Origin: Reticulascus tulasneorum
Lineage: Eukaryota; Ascomycota; Sordariomycetes; Glomerellales; Reticulascaceae
Direction: 5' to 3'
NCBI GenBank assembly: GCA_001557505.1
Contig: LSAX01000002.1
Span: 1,674,001-1,738,000 of the forward strand
Length of the DNA: 64,000 nt
The notes under the pieces are model-generated. The model made no database searches. It saw only the letters and a list, made by a program, of their open reading frames with translations, and had not been told where the DNA came from. The first letter of the stretch is position 1; the number at the start of each line of letters is the position of its first letter. A program made the position numbers and the translations under genes. This document shows positions 22,052 to 34,494 of this stretch, in pieces.

Positions 22052-23854
22052 TCAGTGTCCGTGTCCGTCATCATCCCCTCTCTGCTCAGGGTCCAACTTG
22101 ATCAGGGTATCGATACGCATGATGCTAATACATGCCTCAACTGCACTCTTCAGCTGCCGGATCTTGCTCATGCTCGGCTCCAGAACACCGGCCTTGATCT
22201 CATCCACCACCTTGCCCTTTGTCAGGTCAAGACCGTAGTTCTTGTAGCTCTTCTTCCTCGCCACGGTCTTCTCATCCTCATTGGCCGCACCTTCTTCAAT
22301 GCGTTGTGATAGCGCATGTCTCGATCTTAGCTGTGCCACAAGCTCGGAAGAATCCTTGGCTGCGTTGACGGCAAGAGTCTTCGGAATGACGAGCAGTGAC
22401 TGTGCAAATTCGCCAATCGCTAGTTGTTCTCTGGATCCAACGGTACCCGCAAACTCTTCCAGATAGATATGTAGAGCTGTCTCGACAGCACCGCCGCCGG
22501 GCACAATGCTGCCGCTCTCAAGAGTCCTCTTGACCGCATTAAGAGAGTCGTGAATAGATCTCTCCATCTCGTCCAGCTGGTAGTCGTTGGGACCGCGCAG
22601 GATCAGCGAGGCCGAAGAATGGGACTTTGTGCCCTTCACCATGATACACTCGTCGTCAGAAATACGCTCCTGCACAACCTCATCCGCCTGACCAAGGTAT
22701 GACGGGTCGAACCTCTCATCGCCGTTGAGATCCGAGAGCGTGCTAAGCATGGTAGCTCCGGTAGCTCTGGCGATCCGTCGCAGATCCTCCTTCTTGCATC
22801 GCCGTACGCCCATGGCTCCTCGCTCGATAAACGTCTTTAGTACCATATCATCAATTCCCTTCGTGGTCAGGATGACATTTGCGCCAGCCTTGAGTATCAT
22901 CTCCACCCTGTCCAAGACCATACCGGATTCTCGTGCTCGGATCTGTTCCAGCTGCTGCGGGTCGTCTATCGTAATTTGGACCCCCAGCTTCATGCGCTCC
23001 TTCTGCAGATTCATATCCAGGACTGCAATTTTTGCGTCTTGTATCCGGGTCTTCATAGCTTGCGAGGCAACAGTGCAGTTCAGTGCATATCCTTTTACTA
23101 AGATGGACTCCAAAGATCCCTTGCCGTGCGCCTTCAGTATGTTGACAGCCTTGACAGGATACTTGACTTCGCCGCGGTTGTTTGTTGACTTGACCGCCAA
23201 CATGGCGTCGACGACCATGTTCGCAAAGAAGTCAGAGTCGGAACCGATGATTTTGCTGGACATGGAGGTCTTGGCAATGCTCAAGAGCGACTCTCGGCCA
23301 AGATTCTCCACCTGGACACTTATGTTCTCGTTCATATACTTGACGGCTTCTCGAAGGGCAAGTCGATAGCCGGTGATGATGGTAGTAGGGTGTATTCGGT
23401 TCTTCATCAGCTCGTTGCCTCGGCGCAAGAGCTCGGCAGCAATCAACACGACGGATGTTGTACCATCTCCGACTTCCTTGTCTTGCTGCTGTGCTAGATC
23501 TACCAGAATCTTGCCAGCTGGGTGCTCGACATCCAGTAGGCTGAGAATAGTGGCGCCGTCGTTGGTCACTGTCACATCCTACAAACGTGTGAGCCAACCG
23601 CTAAGTGCGACGCTCTCAGGGGAACTCACTCCAATATCGTCCACCATCATCTTATCCAAGCCACTGGGACCAAAGGAGCTCTTGACGACGTTTGCGATCG
23701 CTTGCGTTGCAAGAACTAAACGAATGTAAGTACGTGGAAGCTCCAGTTCGCTCCGATGCAGCCTACCATTTTGGTCACGAATGTCTGAACCAGAGATCTT
23801 TTGGCCGCCGAGGAAGAGAGTGCCATTTCTTGGCTGCTCAAACATGGAAGCCAT
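22052..23854 (-). CDS. CCT1: T-complex protein 1 subunit alpha (CCT1/TCP1)
   Basis: Exons (minus) 23854-23767, 23715-23630 and 23578-22052; 566 residues, the usual size. CCT1 is one of eight subunits of the cytosolic chaperonin TRiC, which folds actin, tubulin and WD proteins using ATP. Group II chaperonin signatures are all present: [27 protein letters not shown], the ATPase motif [10 protein letters not shown], and near the C-terminus [20 protein letters not shown], which identifies the alpha subunit. The ending (GDDDGHGH) is the family's acidic, His-containing tail. Introns are GTAGGC..TTTAG and GTGAGT..TGTAG. CCAAT-type boxes lie about 220-260 bases upstream (24072-24076, and inverted at 24107-24111). 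Confidence 0.96.
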
Positions 23855-24805
23855 GGCTAAAGCTCTTTGTAAGCTTTAAAGTGCGCGGAAAAGTCTTTGG
23901 GTAGTGTGATCTGGGACTTTATGAGCTGGATGTGTATGACTTGGTTGTGAAGGAAGCTTCTTCTGCCTTCCGGTCAATAGCAACTTTTTTTATCGGCTGC
24001 AATCATATTCCGAGTCCCGGTGGGGTGCTGGAACTGCTTACATAAGTAAGTTCAGCGATAATTTGGTGCAGCCAATGGTGGGGCTTGGCATGGAGGACGC
24101 ACGATGATTGGCCACCCAAGCCGTACCGACCTTACATATTGTCTTCTGCGGACTTGATTTGCTTTCCGCAACCTCTCGGCATCTTGTCACATAATACCTG
24201 GACTGATGTCTGAATAAATTGCAGAGCATAAGCACGTACACATACTAGACACCATTCAGCTAGAAGATGGATGACAGTGGCACCGAGGTGCATGAGCTAG
24301 AACCAGCATTCGGCAGATATGGGTATAACTGAACTAGATGTCTACTCAACTCTCTGACCTCCGTGTAAGCACCTGCCAGAACATCCTTCAGCGGTCAGAT
24401 GGGAACAATAGTACGCAATAACCGCTGGTAGGATGCCTGTATTGGAACCTATACAATCAGCTGCTGTGTCAACATATGCTGGGCCGTGGAACTAGATCAT
24501 TTCTCATCCTATCTGTCACATAGAAACACACAAACTGCACAGCAAATAAGGCAGGCCCCCCGTGAGGTGGAATCATAATAGTAACGTGAACATGCATCCG
24601 ATTTGTAGATCGTGTAGTTACAAATACACAGAATCGAGGTGGGTAAGAATGCCATTTTGCAAATCCTTAATAATCCTCCTTCCTCAAATCCAGAAACCAT
24701 CTTAAAAACCAAGCCAACTAGACATCCCGTCTTAGTTGGTGCCCATGAGAAAACGTGTTTATCCACATGAGAGACAAATAATCATTCCATTACATCATAA
24801 CGTCT
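23855..24805. promoter_or_regulatory. CCT1 promoter and 3' region of the Cys-repeat gene
   Basis: Contains CCAAT at 24072-24076 and inverted ATTGG at 24107-24111. No supported gene. Confidence 0.45.
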
Positions 24806-26520
24806 TTAAAGACCCAAAGCTGCGTTGAACGCATCGGCGGCAGCTTGGCCTTGCGCGCCCTGGGCCGCGGCTTGACCCTGCTCGCAAGCAGCCACGGTCG
24901 CCTCACCAGCCCCGCATGCGGAGTCGAGCTGGCCGCAGATGAAGTTCGCAATGATGTTGATGTTCAATGCGGATCCTTGGCTGAAGTCACCCTTGTTGGC
25001 AGGTGCGAAGGAAGCCTGCTGGCGACCGTCGAGCCCGTCCGCGAAGATGATGCTTGGGTCGGCGCAGTCGCCGAAGTCGAGGTTGCCGGTCTGTCGGACC
25101 TTGACAAACTTCCGGTTCTTCAGCTTCTTGAGGTTGGCAGCAGCGAGGCAGTCGTCCTCTTGGGCATCGCAAGCTGCAACGCCACCGTCAAGGGCTCCAG
25201 AGTTGGCAGCATTTGCACAGGCGTTGTGCTGGACAGCGCAAGATCGCTGAAGAGCAGCGCCGATGTTCAGGAAGGTGGCTCCGTTAACCTCGAACGGGCG
25301 CTCAGCGGCGGACGAGGCCACAGGAGGAGCTGGACCACCGAGAGCACCAGCGAAGTTCTGGACGTTGACGGTCTGTCGGGCCTTCAGCTTGAGGCTGGCG
25401 GCAGCAAGGCAGTCGTCCTCCTGAGCATCGCAAGCTGCGACACCGCCGTCAAGCTCGCCAGAGTTGGCAGCATTGGCGCAGGCGTTGTGCTGGATGGCGC
25501 AAGATCGCTGGAGAGCTGCACCGATGTTCAAGAAGGTGGCTCCGTTAACCTCGAACGGGCGCTCTGCATCGGACGAGGCAACAGCAGGAGCTGGGCCACC
25601 GAGTTCGCCAGCGAAGGTTTGGACGTTGACGGTGCCAGTAGCAACCACATCAGCATCAGCCTCATCGGCAGCAGCATCGTCGGCTACAGCTTGTACTGCG
25701 CAAGCTACATCAGAATTAGCGTCTAAGACTAGGGACATTTGGTTTCAGAGGACTGGATGTCTTACCTTCAGCGTCAGCAACATCAGCAACATCGGCATCA
25801 CCGGCAGCAACATCGATACCGGCAGCGAGGACTGCGGCAGCAATCTCGTCGGCCGAGGCATCCTCAACGAGGAGACCTTCCTCGACAATACAGCCCAGTT
25901 CAACAATGTTGTCGCAAGTGAAACCGGCGCCAGTGTTGTCATTAAGCTTCAGCCTTGTTAGCGATCAACCCCAATGCATCATCGAAACATGGAAAGCTTA
26001 CATCGCCAGGAGGGAAAGTGCCCGACTGGAGGGCGAGGATAGGATCAGCACCAATCTTGGCGAGTTCGATGGCCAAAGCCAAGACGATGGCCTTGTTCAC
26101 CGCGGCAGCGTTGTCGGAGGCAGGGTCCTGGTGCTGAGAGAGAACAGCAATCTCGGCATTCACAGCAGTCTCGTTGCAAATAACGCTCTCCAAGCCGACG
26201 GATCCAGTGTTCCTCTCGAGAGTTCGGAAGATGAGGGCATTTGCCATGGCATCGACATCGCCAAGACCCTTGGCGACGCCGAATGCACTGTCGGCAGTGA
26301 CCTGGTGCAAGCAGTCCAAGTTGGTAACATCCCCAGCGCCCTCAGCGGCAGCAGCGTTTCCGAGGAGACCGAAGACGGCATCCTGGATATTGAACGGGTT
26401 CTCGATGGCGAGGATCGCGTTGACAGCGACCAGGAACGGCTCGTGAGAGTGCTCCTGGGGGACCTCGGCGGCAGCCAACCCAACAAGGGCGGCGATGGTG
26501 GCGGAATTCTGGAACTTCAT
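24806..26520 (-). CDS. Secreted Cys-repeat protein with duplicated 87-residue unit
   Basis: Exons (minus) 26520-26002, 25946-25766 and 25722-24806; 538 residues. A signal peptide (MKFQNSATIAALVGLAAAEV) is followed by an Ala-rich helical domain with CLHQVTADSAFGVAKGLG and LIFRTLERNTGSVGLES, a combination I know from uncharacterised secreted fungal cell-wall or effector-like proteins. Exon 2 adds GFTCDNIVELGCIVEEGLL and an Ala/Asp repeat (DVAAGDADVADVADA). Exon 3 carries two nearly identical units starting VNVQ(T/N)FAG(E/A)LGG and containing RPFEVNGATFLNIGAALQRS, four Cys each, and ending CDAQEDDCLAA. A final Cys-containing domain follows (CADPSIIFADGLDGRQQASF ... ICGQLDSACGAGEATVAAC). No GPI signal is seen at the C-terminus. 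Likely role: extracellular matrix or host interaction; inference only. Confidence 0.82.
25130..25633 (-). repeat. Tandem duplication inside the Cys-repeat gene (period 261 bases)
   Basis: Unit A spans 25633-25373 and unit B 25372-about 25130. Over about 80 codons the two differ at roughly seven residues, and the DNA is also closely similar, pointing to a recent duplication or ongoing gene conversion. Confidence 0.85.
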
Positions 26521-29162
26521 GTTGAACTCGTAGTAAACACCCTGATGAATAAACTCTGCAAATATCTACACAGTTGAATGTAGATCCAAAAAGAAGGGCC
26601 GGCCTAGCGAATTTGGAATGAAGGACTATAGAACAAGAAAGGAATGTGAAAAGAATTAAAGTTCCCAGAACTCGACAAAAGAAGGAATAGAGGTGAGAAA
26701 AAGACTGGTTGGATGAGGAGGAAACAGATCTTCCTGTCAGTGAGGACGTGGGAGCGCAGGCTTATATACGGGCATGAGGAGAAAGACGGATGAGGATATC
26801 AGATCTCGTCCCGCCTCTTCGACAAATCTCGGCCATCGTCTCAAGGTGGGAACAGACGAAGCAGGGTCAAACCCCAGTCGCTCGCCTAGGGAATCTCGTC
26901 CGCCGATCGACGAATTGATGGACGCTACCAGATTGCACACTGGCGACCGAGCCGCTGCCCTGGATCAGAGAGCATCGGCTGCATTGAGCTCCGGAAGGGA
27001 TTGCCTCATGACAGGAGTGGTTGCACATGCCATGTGTGTGCCTGACAGGCATAACCGTGGAGCGGTCTGGGGGTGGCGTGCGGCTCGCAGGGTAGTATGA
27101 CAGGCTGGGTTCGTTTCGGCGACAGGGCCGAATCGGAGACGACAAGTGTTGGCGAGCCCGCGGCTGAAGTTGAAAGGAAGACTGGAAACAAAGCTGGAAC
27201 TGGGAGGGATACCGCTCAAGCCGCCATATTCCTGGGCGACGTACGCTGCCAGGACGGCGGCTAGCTACTTGCTACATTTTCCTCAGATACTAGTACTCAA
27301 AGTCTAGCTTGCGTTCAAGATGGACTCATTGACTCCCATAAAACCATAATGCCGCAGAGTCTCGGCCACATGACTAGCAGTTTGCATGGCGAGGTGGTAC
27401 ACCATCCCCGTCCTTCTACCTACGCAATATGTGAGGGTCAGAGTCTACCCTGGAGACAGAGGTAAGAATAGGCTCTTGGCGGTTCAGAGAACCCTGGCGT
27501 CGAATATTCTCGTGCCTAACCGATTATACAGATTCAGATGAGGGAAGTTGAAGCATTGCTGTCGGAGATCTCCAAAAATCACACATCACCTGTCGCGTTG
27601 CACGTCTCAGCTGGATCGAGCCGCAACGGGAGGCATGGAGATTGGCTCGCTTAGGCCCAACATCCCAGCAGCCAGGGGGTGCGCATTCCCGCCATGAACC
27701 TCAAAGTCGGAACCTCCTGTCATAGTTTTCTTCCTCTTTAGCTCTTTTTTTGCTGGTTTACCCAAAGTGGGAAGAGAACACTCGTGGTTTCCAAGGTCTG
27801 CTTGGACCCTTGACTGCTGATCAGTCAGGCAGATGATGTTTTCTGCGAACTTCAGACGAAAGTCGAAATGAAAGGCCGAGCATCACCAGCCGTCTCGTTA
27901 CGGCGTTCGCTCGCCTGCCATCCTATGTCCTGTTACACACCAAACCTCAGCGGTGCCAGGACGGGCCTGTAAATGCCAGGATTCTCTCAGTTCTCAGCTC
28001 TTTTGGGAAAACCTACTAGCTTTGTGGTCCATCTCTCCCCACAAAGCCACACGTTCTAGCGGGTTTCGAGAAAGGCATTCGGACGATAGGCCCCGACCAG
28101 GCGTCCGGGGGATCACGTAAGAGGCTACGAGACCAAGAATAGAACCAAGCACGCAGTATGGATCTGAATGAAATAGATACGCGCGGCAGAACTTGCTGGT
28201 TTTGTCTCAACAGGGAGGGTCAGACTGCACACGCAGCGAGAGACTACGCGATTACCGCCCCAGATTCCCACCTGGGCGATCCTATCAATGACGGCGTGGG
28301 AAATACGATCATATAACCGGCGAGCCGAGTTGAACTAGTAAAAGAGATCTCTCCTCTACCTTCGATCATGATTTCGTGGCTATTATCTCTACCCTCTGCG
28401 TCATACCCAGCATATGCAGAGGGCATCATGGCAAACAGGGGAGTTTTTGCCATTAATCCTCGTGCCACGCCTTTTTCGACTGCATTGCTGCAAGCCAACG
28501 GCTGTCGTAGAACCCAACCTCATGCCTTGAAGGCCACATCTTAATCTGCAGCACGAGCCGCCGACCGGACACTGCGACGTGTAACATGAGCACGGCACAC
28601 GCACATCAGCGTGATCGTCCTGTGATTCCACCCCTCGCCCCGATTCTATAAAAGTCCTACCAAGGGCCACAGCGCATGTTTTAGTGCCTGGTTGGTCCCC
28701 TCCCTTCTCGAAGTTTGGTTCCGATGTCGTCGGCTTGGTTTGAAGACGTTTACCCGGCCGGTGCATAAGTTCTTCCAACCCACTAAATTACTCGTGAACG
28801 GTTCGTCCTCCACTATGATCATATATCTTATCCTGACAATCACATGAAGTCCAAACCTGGGTCTGGTGGTGAAGCTAAGAGATGGGATTCGCACTCTGGG
28901 AGTTGGATCTGTCCCAGCTCATGACAACTGTTGAACAAGTGGAGGTCGGCACATCATGTTTCAAGGATCGCCTCACATGATAAAGCCACTATTGGATTAC
29001 AATTGTTAGGTTTCGAGGTGAATCAATTTCCTTTAGACATTCGTGTTTTGTACAATGGCATATGCCCAGGCGCGTCTAAGAAAACCTCTCCTGGCCCTAA
29101 TCCCCATGCATGCAAAAATCTATGGTTCCATCGCCTTGTTCTCTTATTCGTACACAGCGACT
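26521..29162. other. 2.6 kb gene-poor spacer
   Basis: Upstream region of the Cys-repeat gene and 3' region of the Rieske gene. Contains a minus-strand TATATAAG (26761-26768). Several ATG-led frames of about 100 codons (for example 26774-27100, and 28401-28778 minus) lack introns signals, domains and convincing codon pattern. I see no supported gene. Confidence 0.5.
26761..26768 (-). promoter_or_regulatory. TATA box, Cys-repeat secreted protein gene
   Basis: TATATAAG on the minus strand, about 240 bases before the ATG at 26520. Confidence 0.5.
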
Positions 29163-30212
29163 TCAACCAACCACCAGCTTGCCATCATCGGAGAAATCAT
29201 ACGCTGGGATTTCGAGGTTCAAAGGAGCGGGTCCCTTTCTTATGCGTCCGGAGATGTCGTAGTGGGAACCGTGGCAGGGACAGAACCATCCACCATAGTC
29301 ACCAGCTTCGCCGATAGGGACACAACCCAAATGTGTGCAGACACCTAAAGAAACGAACATTGTTAGCGCCAGGTTTTGTTTCAACGCTTAAGTTGATGGT
29401 GGGTGGGAGCGAGCAAAAAGTAAGCATGTTTTTTGTAGTTCGTCATGCCAGATTATCCGAGCAATCGGAGCACCGCGTCTATCAATTCTTCACTGTATTG
29501 GAATTCGGAACGTACCCAGCATGACAAGCCACTCAGGCTGCTTGACACGGTCCTCATCCGCTTGAGGATCTCGCAGCGACGAGATGTTAACCTTGTTTGC
29601 TTCGTCGATTTCGCCTTGGGTTCGGTGGCGGATGAAAACTGGCTTTCCTCTCCACTTGATGACGACCTATTTTCCATCATCAGTAAACGTCCCCTCTCCA
29701 GCTCGTCATATCCGGACGACTTACGTTCTTGCCCTCCGGAATAGCGGAAAGCTCGACCTCAACCTTAGCCATGGCCAAGACATCGGCGGAGGCGGACATG
29801 TTGACGAGAAACTCTGCAGACCATCCACATTAGCTTAGTCCGTACGATTGGTGCCATGCGTAATCTCCATTCTCATGACCCCTCCGGTGGTGTACCGAAT
29901 CCTCCGTCAAGCCGGGACCTTACCTTGAACGGTAGACTTCGCGCCAGCAGCAGTGATTGCACCCATGGTTCCCACCATAAAGTAGCCAAACAGCTGGTTG
30001 GTGCTTCCGAGCCCTTTAGACATATACTTCTTGAAGTCCGGGACGTTGTTGCCCTTCTGGGCGCCCTTGAAAGGACTCGAGTACGTCGATGTTGTCGCCG
30101 TGTCGCTCATCGCTGCCGTCGTGCTGATCGCACGGACTGCTGGCATCGAGCAGACATTGGGCCTCGAGAGCCCGCGTAGGCAGGTGCGGGATGCGTTCGT
30201 TAGAGGCGCCAT
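29163..30212 (-). CDS. RIP1: Cytochrome bc1 complex Rieske iron-sulfur subunit, mitochondrial
   Basis: Exons (minus) 30212-29924, 29813-29725, 29666-29516 and 29344-29163; 236 residues. The protein passes electrons from ubiquinol to cytochrome c1 in complex III of the inner mitochondrial membrane. The two [2Fe-2S] ligand boxes are intact in exon 4, CTHLGC (split by the last intron at its preceding Gly) and [10 protein letters not shown] basic, Ser/Arg-rich presequence (about residues 1-30) precedes the membrane anchor [20 protein letters not shown], and the flexible hinge [11 protein letters not shown] follows. [16 protein letters not shown] is the conserved start of the head domain. Junctions all restore the known family sequence. 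Three CCAAT-type boxes lie upstream. Confidence 0.97.
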
Positions 30213-30730
30213 TGTGTAGGAGCCGGGCAATTGATGTCGATAAGGATTCAATCAGGAAGCTTGAGGTCTTTTTTCGTGATGGTTTGAGGATTGCCGAAGC
30301 TTGTTGTGGCCTCAGGCACCAGCTTTGAAATTGGTGCTGCTGATTGGCTAGGGCTCCCGGTGCTTCCCGACGGTAAATTCATCGACGTCAGTGCTTTGTT
30401 TTCTCAACCACTAATTACTGAGCCAATCGAGATTTGTACCATGATAAACATAATAAATTTCATGTTTTCCCCTCTGGATAGTATAGGATACCAGTGTCTG
30501 TCCCCGTTGTTTCCAGTTAAGCGTCCAGCCAGGTACTAAGCTTTTGTACCTAATTGCATGAATCGATTCCTGATCAGATCCGCTAGTCACGCATGAATAT
30601 GGCGTTTAACAGGGCCTCATAGTGGATGTTGTGCTAAGGCAGACATAATGATGTACACATTTAAATTGGCACTCCTTCTGGCTGACCAGTTGGTATGGTG
30701 TCAAATCCATTGACCAATATCCTCGCGCGG
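30213..30730. other. Spacer between RIP1 and DDB1
   Basis: RIP1 promoter plus DDB1 3' UTR. No other gene. Confidence 0.5.
30330..30427. promoter_or_regulatory. CCAAT-box cluster in the RIP1 promoter
   Basis: Inverted boxes at 30330-30334 (ATTGG) and 30343-30347 (TGATTGG, the strong form), and a direct CCAAT at 30423-30427, within about 120-215 bases of the RIP1 ATG. The HAP/CBC complex binds such sites and controls respiratory genes in yeasts and moulds; regulation here is inferred. Confidence 0.55.
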
Positions 30731-33700
30731 TTAGTGCATGCGCTTGAGCTCTTCAACCATATTACGCATGTTCTCAACAGTCGGCCCAAGTCCCTCAACC
30801 ACTGCCTCTTGCCGCATCTCATCAAAGTCCAAGAACCTTTCCAGAAGCTCGCCATCAACGAAACGGAAGGGGGCTTCAGCTGCACGCTTGGCATTGCGGA
30901 AAGCCCTCCAAGAACTGAATGATGGGCCTTCGCCTGATGTACCTTGCCCTAAAGTTGTGATAGCTTCAGCTAATCTATCCTGAAATTGGAGAAGTAGATC
31001 CTGATATCGTGGTGCAATATCAGCCAGGACGTAGAGCGAACCCTCAACCTAAGAATTGTAAGCATGGTTTGAAACATTGATGGCAAGGGCCAAGGGGCAC
31101 AGAGTTCATACTGTTGCAAGGAATGCTTTTGGGACGATGACATCGTCATCGCCCGGAGTGATATGAAGCGGTCTGATCTTGTTTACTTGTTCTCCCAGGT
31201 GAATCTCGCTGGTGACCTCCATCTGTTTCTGGTCGTGCTCGGTGGGCGCATTCGGATTCCGTCGCAGAACCATCACGTTGCCCTGTGCGTCGGCCTCTAA
31301 CCAGTTATGGCCGTCGAGATGGCAAACCGCGGTGGCCCATATATATTGGAAATGCCGCGCTCTTTCCTCCAACTTGGCTTTGTAGCCGTCCTTCGCAGGT
31401 ATGAACTCGACGAGCGTCATCGACTGCATAAGATCCGCAATGCCAATGATATTTCCTGATATATCCAAGTCCACGGGAAACGTGGATGGTCGGAATGTTG
31501 CGAGCTTTTGCAGGCGTCCAGACGTACTTGTATCCTCAGAATAGTTGTAAACGACAACCGTCTTGGACAGACCTGCAACTATCTTGTCGCCCATCATCCC
31601 AAGACATCGGCAGGCACCCTTAAGCTCATGGCCCACAATCATGTATGGGTTCTTGTCATTATCAACGCCGAGGACCAGGATACGGCCTCTGATGTCGCCT
31701 CTTTCGTCGATTTCAGGGTCTGCGAGGTAACTGGTGCCAATGATAAATCTTTCTGCGGGTCGGCCTGAGCTATCCGGCAGTTCTGCTCGTATAACGCTCT
31801 CTACCATCTCTACGGACGTGGATGCGTCCAGAGGGAATGACCTGCCAACCAGTCCCAGGACAATCTCATCCACTAGTTGGAAGGCGCTGGTCACAATCTC
31901 TTCATTGTGTATAAGTTCCTTACGAATTGTTCCAATTCCAAACGCCCCGAGTGCTGGAGAATAGGCCACTCGCCGTACAGTTTCGCCGAGAGGAAGTGGA
32001 TTGACATGTGTTCTCCGTTCGGTATCAATATGTGCAATTCTGACATTTTTGTCGGTGGCTAGAAGAATCGAATCCGGGAAGGCTTCCGAATCGAACGGGG
32101 CGATGTATGTGACATCCTCTGCTGTAGCCGCGGAGTAGATAATCCGCCCTTCCGAACTGTATATGAGACTGGAGTGCTCTGTTGTGGCGAACACATTACA
32201 CAGTCCATCTTGCCTCGGGAGGACATGTAAACCTGCTTGCTTGCTCCCAAGGGTAACGCTTTTGCGGCTGGAAAGAGAGTAATCCTCCTTGGAAATATTG
32301 AAAGAAACCACTTGGCCGTCTTCCATTGCCACAAATAGGGTAGGCCCGGAGAGATTCCGAGGATGCAGCTGAACCAGCACAATATCTCGGGGCATGGACA
32401 CGCTATCGTCCGTTTGCTTGATGGTTTCGCCGTGAAGAGCATCCAAGGTATGAAGGTCGATGACCGATACCGATCCAGTGGACCAGAATCCGACGACACC
32501 GATATCTGGCGGATCTCGAGCCACATGTATGCAAGATATCTGGTCGCCATCCCCGCCAACCCCGGCTCCCAGAGCCTGCTCACGAACCGTTAGATTATCT
32601 AGCAGATTCAAAGAAACCAAAGACGTGCCGTTGACTGATAGTAACGCCCACTTGTCGTTTGCTGAAGCATTGACGATCGTTTTGCCTTCTGGTACATTCC
32701 ATGAACTGACCGTGATCCCACCATCCAGGTGAAGCAAAGCAACTAAAGCAGTTGTAATCTGCAGTAGTTGTCCGTTTGGTAGAGTTGCAGCAATAAGTGT
32801 AGGCTGGTCTAGAGTCATGCCTTGAAACTCATACACCTCTTCGACGCCACCATTAAGATCAAATCTAAAAATTCTTGTTTCCGTGATGAAAGAGACAGCC
32901 AGGGTATCAACCTTTTGAGAACCATGTGACCGAAGCGTAAAAAGACCACGAACATCTGCGAGAGTGTCCATGATACCGATGTCTTCCAACCCAACGCTAC
33001 TCCTAATGCTCCGCAGGCTGCCATTTTTGTGAACTCCACATCCGGCGACGATCCTCGCTTGGCCAGAGGAAAACGCATTGCCAACTTGATCATCGCCATT
33101 GTTTCCCAGGTCCATTATAGCAAAATCTAAAATCGGCGCAATGTTTGGTATGGTTTGTACCAATCTTATGGATTTGGACTCAATGTCAACTCGAAGTAGC
33201 TGGGAGTCTCCGTGGTGTGATCCTAGGAAGAGCATACTGTCCCCCATGTAGACGAGACAGGAGGCCCTTGATGCTACTCCAAGTTGAGTGATTTTTAATC
33301 CTGTAACAACTACCCCGTCGGTTTCGAGAGTAAGCAGGTGTAATGCTCCATAATCATCAGCTAGAAAGTAGTTCGTAACATCAAACTCGGCCCAAGCGAC
33401 GAAGATTTTGGGTTCTTTCAGCGCAGAAGGAACCTTTGTCTTAGTCAGACTGTCGACATAGATCAACAGAGTTTCGCCCACAACGATCATTCCACCAAGT
33501 CGTGCTTTCGCTGCTGAGGTATCCCGGACGTGGTATCTCTTTGTGTCATCCTCCACAATGCTGACAGGAATTATAATCCTTGCAAACGGATCTGGGATTT
33601 CCATGTCCAGCTCTCTATTTCTCTCAGGATCAAACTTGGAGACTGATGTGTTGCGGTCGTCGCCCATCAATCGGTATACAGCCAGCTTGGCATCCTCCTT

Positions 33701-34494
33701 GTCAATCCTTGTCTGGTAAAGAAATGCGATCGTTGGATGTCCCGTCTCGGTGGGGATGAATGTGCTGCCTTTCATGAACAGTTCAGAGAGTCGAACTTGC
33801 TCCCACTTGCTATCGAGCTTGAACGTGGTGCCTTTGCGCGTTCCGAGTCGCATTACGTTCATAACACCTTCCCATAGATGCATCGCCATAAATCTTCCAG
33901 ATGGATCAACGAGACATTTATCCTGACTTTGAGAATCCCGCATATGGGGTTCGGCCGTATCTTCGATAGTCTGCTCAGTCTGCAGCTGCCGTGTCGCCGG
34001 ATCCCACCTCGCTGTAAAGTATTGAAATCTATCGGTGCCGATGAACAAGAGGTCCGTCTCGGAGTCTTTGGGACGCAAACGCTGCAGAGTCGAAATCGTT
34101 CCATATACTACAGCAGAGCTGAGCATGGTCATATCGTCGGACGTGACGCGCCATATTTCGAGTCTGTTTGCCTTACTGGAGACGAAGTCAGCGATACGGT
34201 CCTTCCGGAGCGGATGGAGAGGTCCTGCAAGCATCCAAAGACGAATACAGGGCGTGCTTTATCAAGTAATGGAGAGGTATGGTCTCCCAATACAGTCCTC
34301 AGCCATCCGTCACCGTCTCAGCTGCGATATCAACATGGTGCAGTGCCTCTGGACGAGCTGGACCTCGATTGTGGAGGGGCAGCACAAGGTGGGACTCACG
34401 CAACAACTAAGCTCTCCTCGTCAGGGGACAGAAGCCTGATGCGAAGCGCCTGGCGTATGCTGCTCGGACGATGGATGGGTGCAACGTATGCCAT
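30731..34494 (-). CDS. DDB1 homologue (UV-damaged DNA-binding protein 1, CUL4 adaptor)
   Basis: Exons (minus) 34494-34400, 34175-31112 and 31048-30731; 1,158 residues, near the DDB1 norm of about 1,140. DDB1 links the CUL4 ubiquitin ligase to substrate receptors in nucleotide-excision repair and chromatin control; in moulds its homologues also affect heterochromatin and DNA methylation. The start MAYVAPIHRPSSIR with LSPDEESLVVAKANRLEIWR is classic for the family, though it emerges only after splicing a 224-base intron that itself is open near its 3' end. Three beta-propellers (MMS1_N region, then CPSF_A region) fill the chain. The last exon gives the conserved helical C-terminus ending VENMRNMVEELKRMH. 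RSE1 and CFT1 share the fold, but their N-termini differ. Confidence 0.92.

Noticed and set aside
24845..25726. 293-codon plus-strand frame opposite the Cys-repeat gene
   Set aside because: Mirror of the duplicated Ala/Gly-rich units; lacks any domain, while the minus frame has a signal peptide and conserved Cys.
26774..27100. 108-codon ATG-led frame in the large spacer
   Set aside because: Arg/Ala-rich, overlapped by equally long frames on the other strand; typical chance frame in GC-rich DNA.
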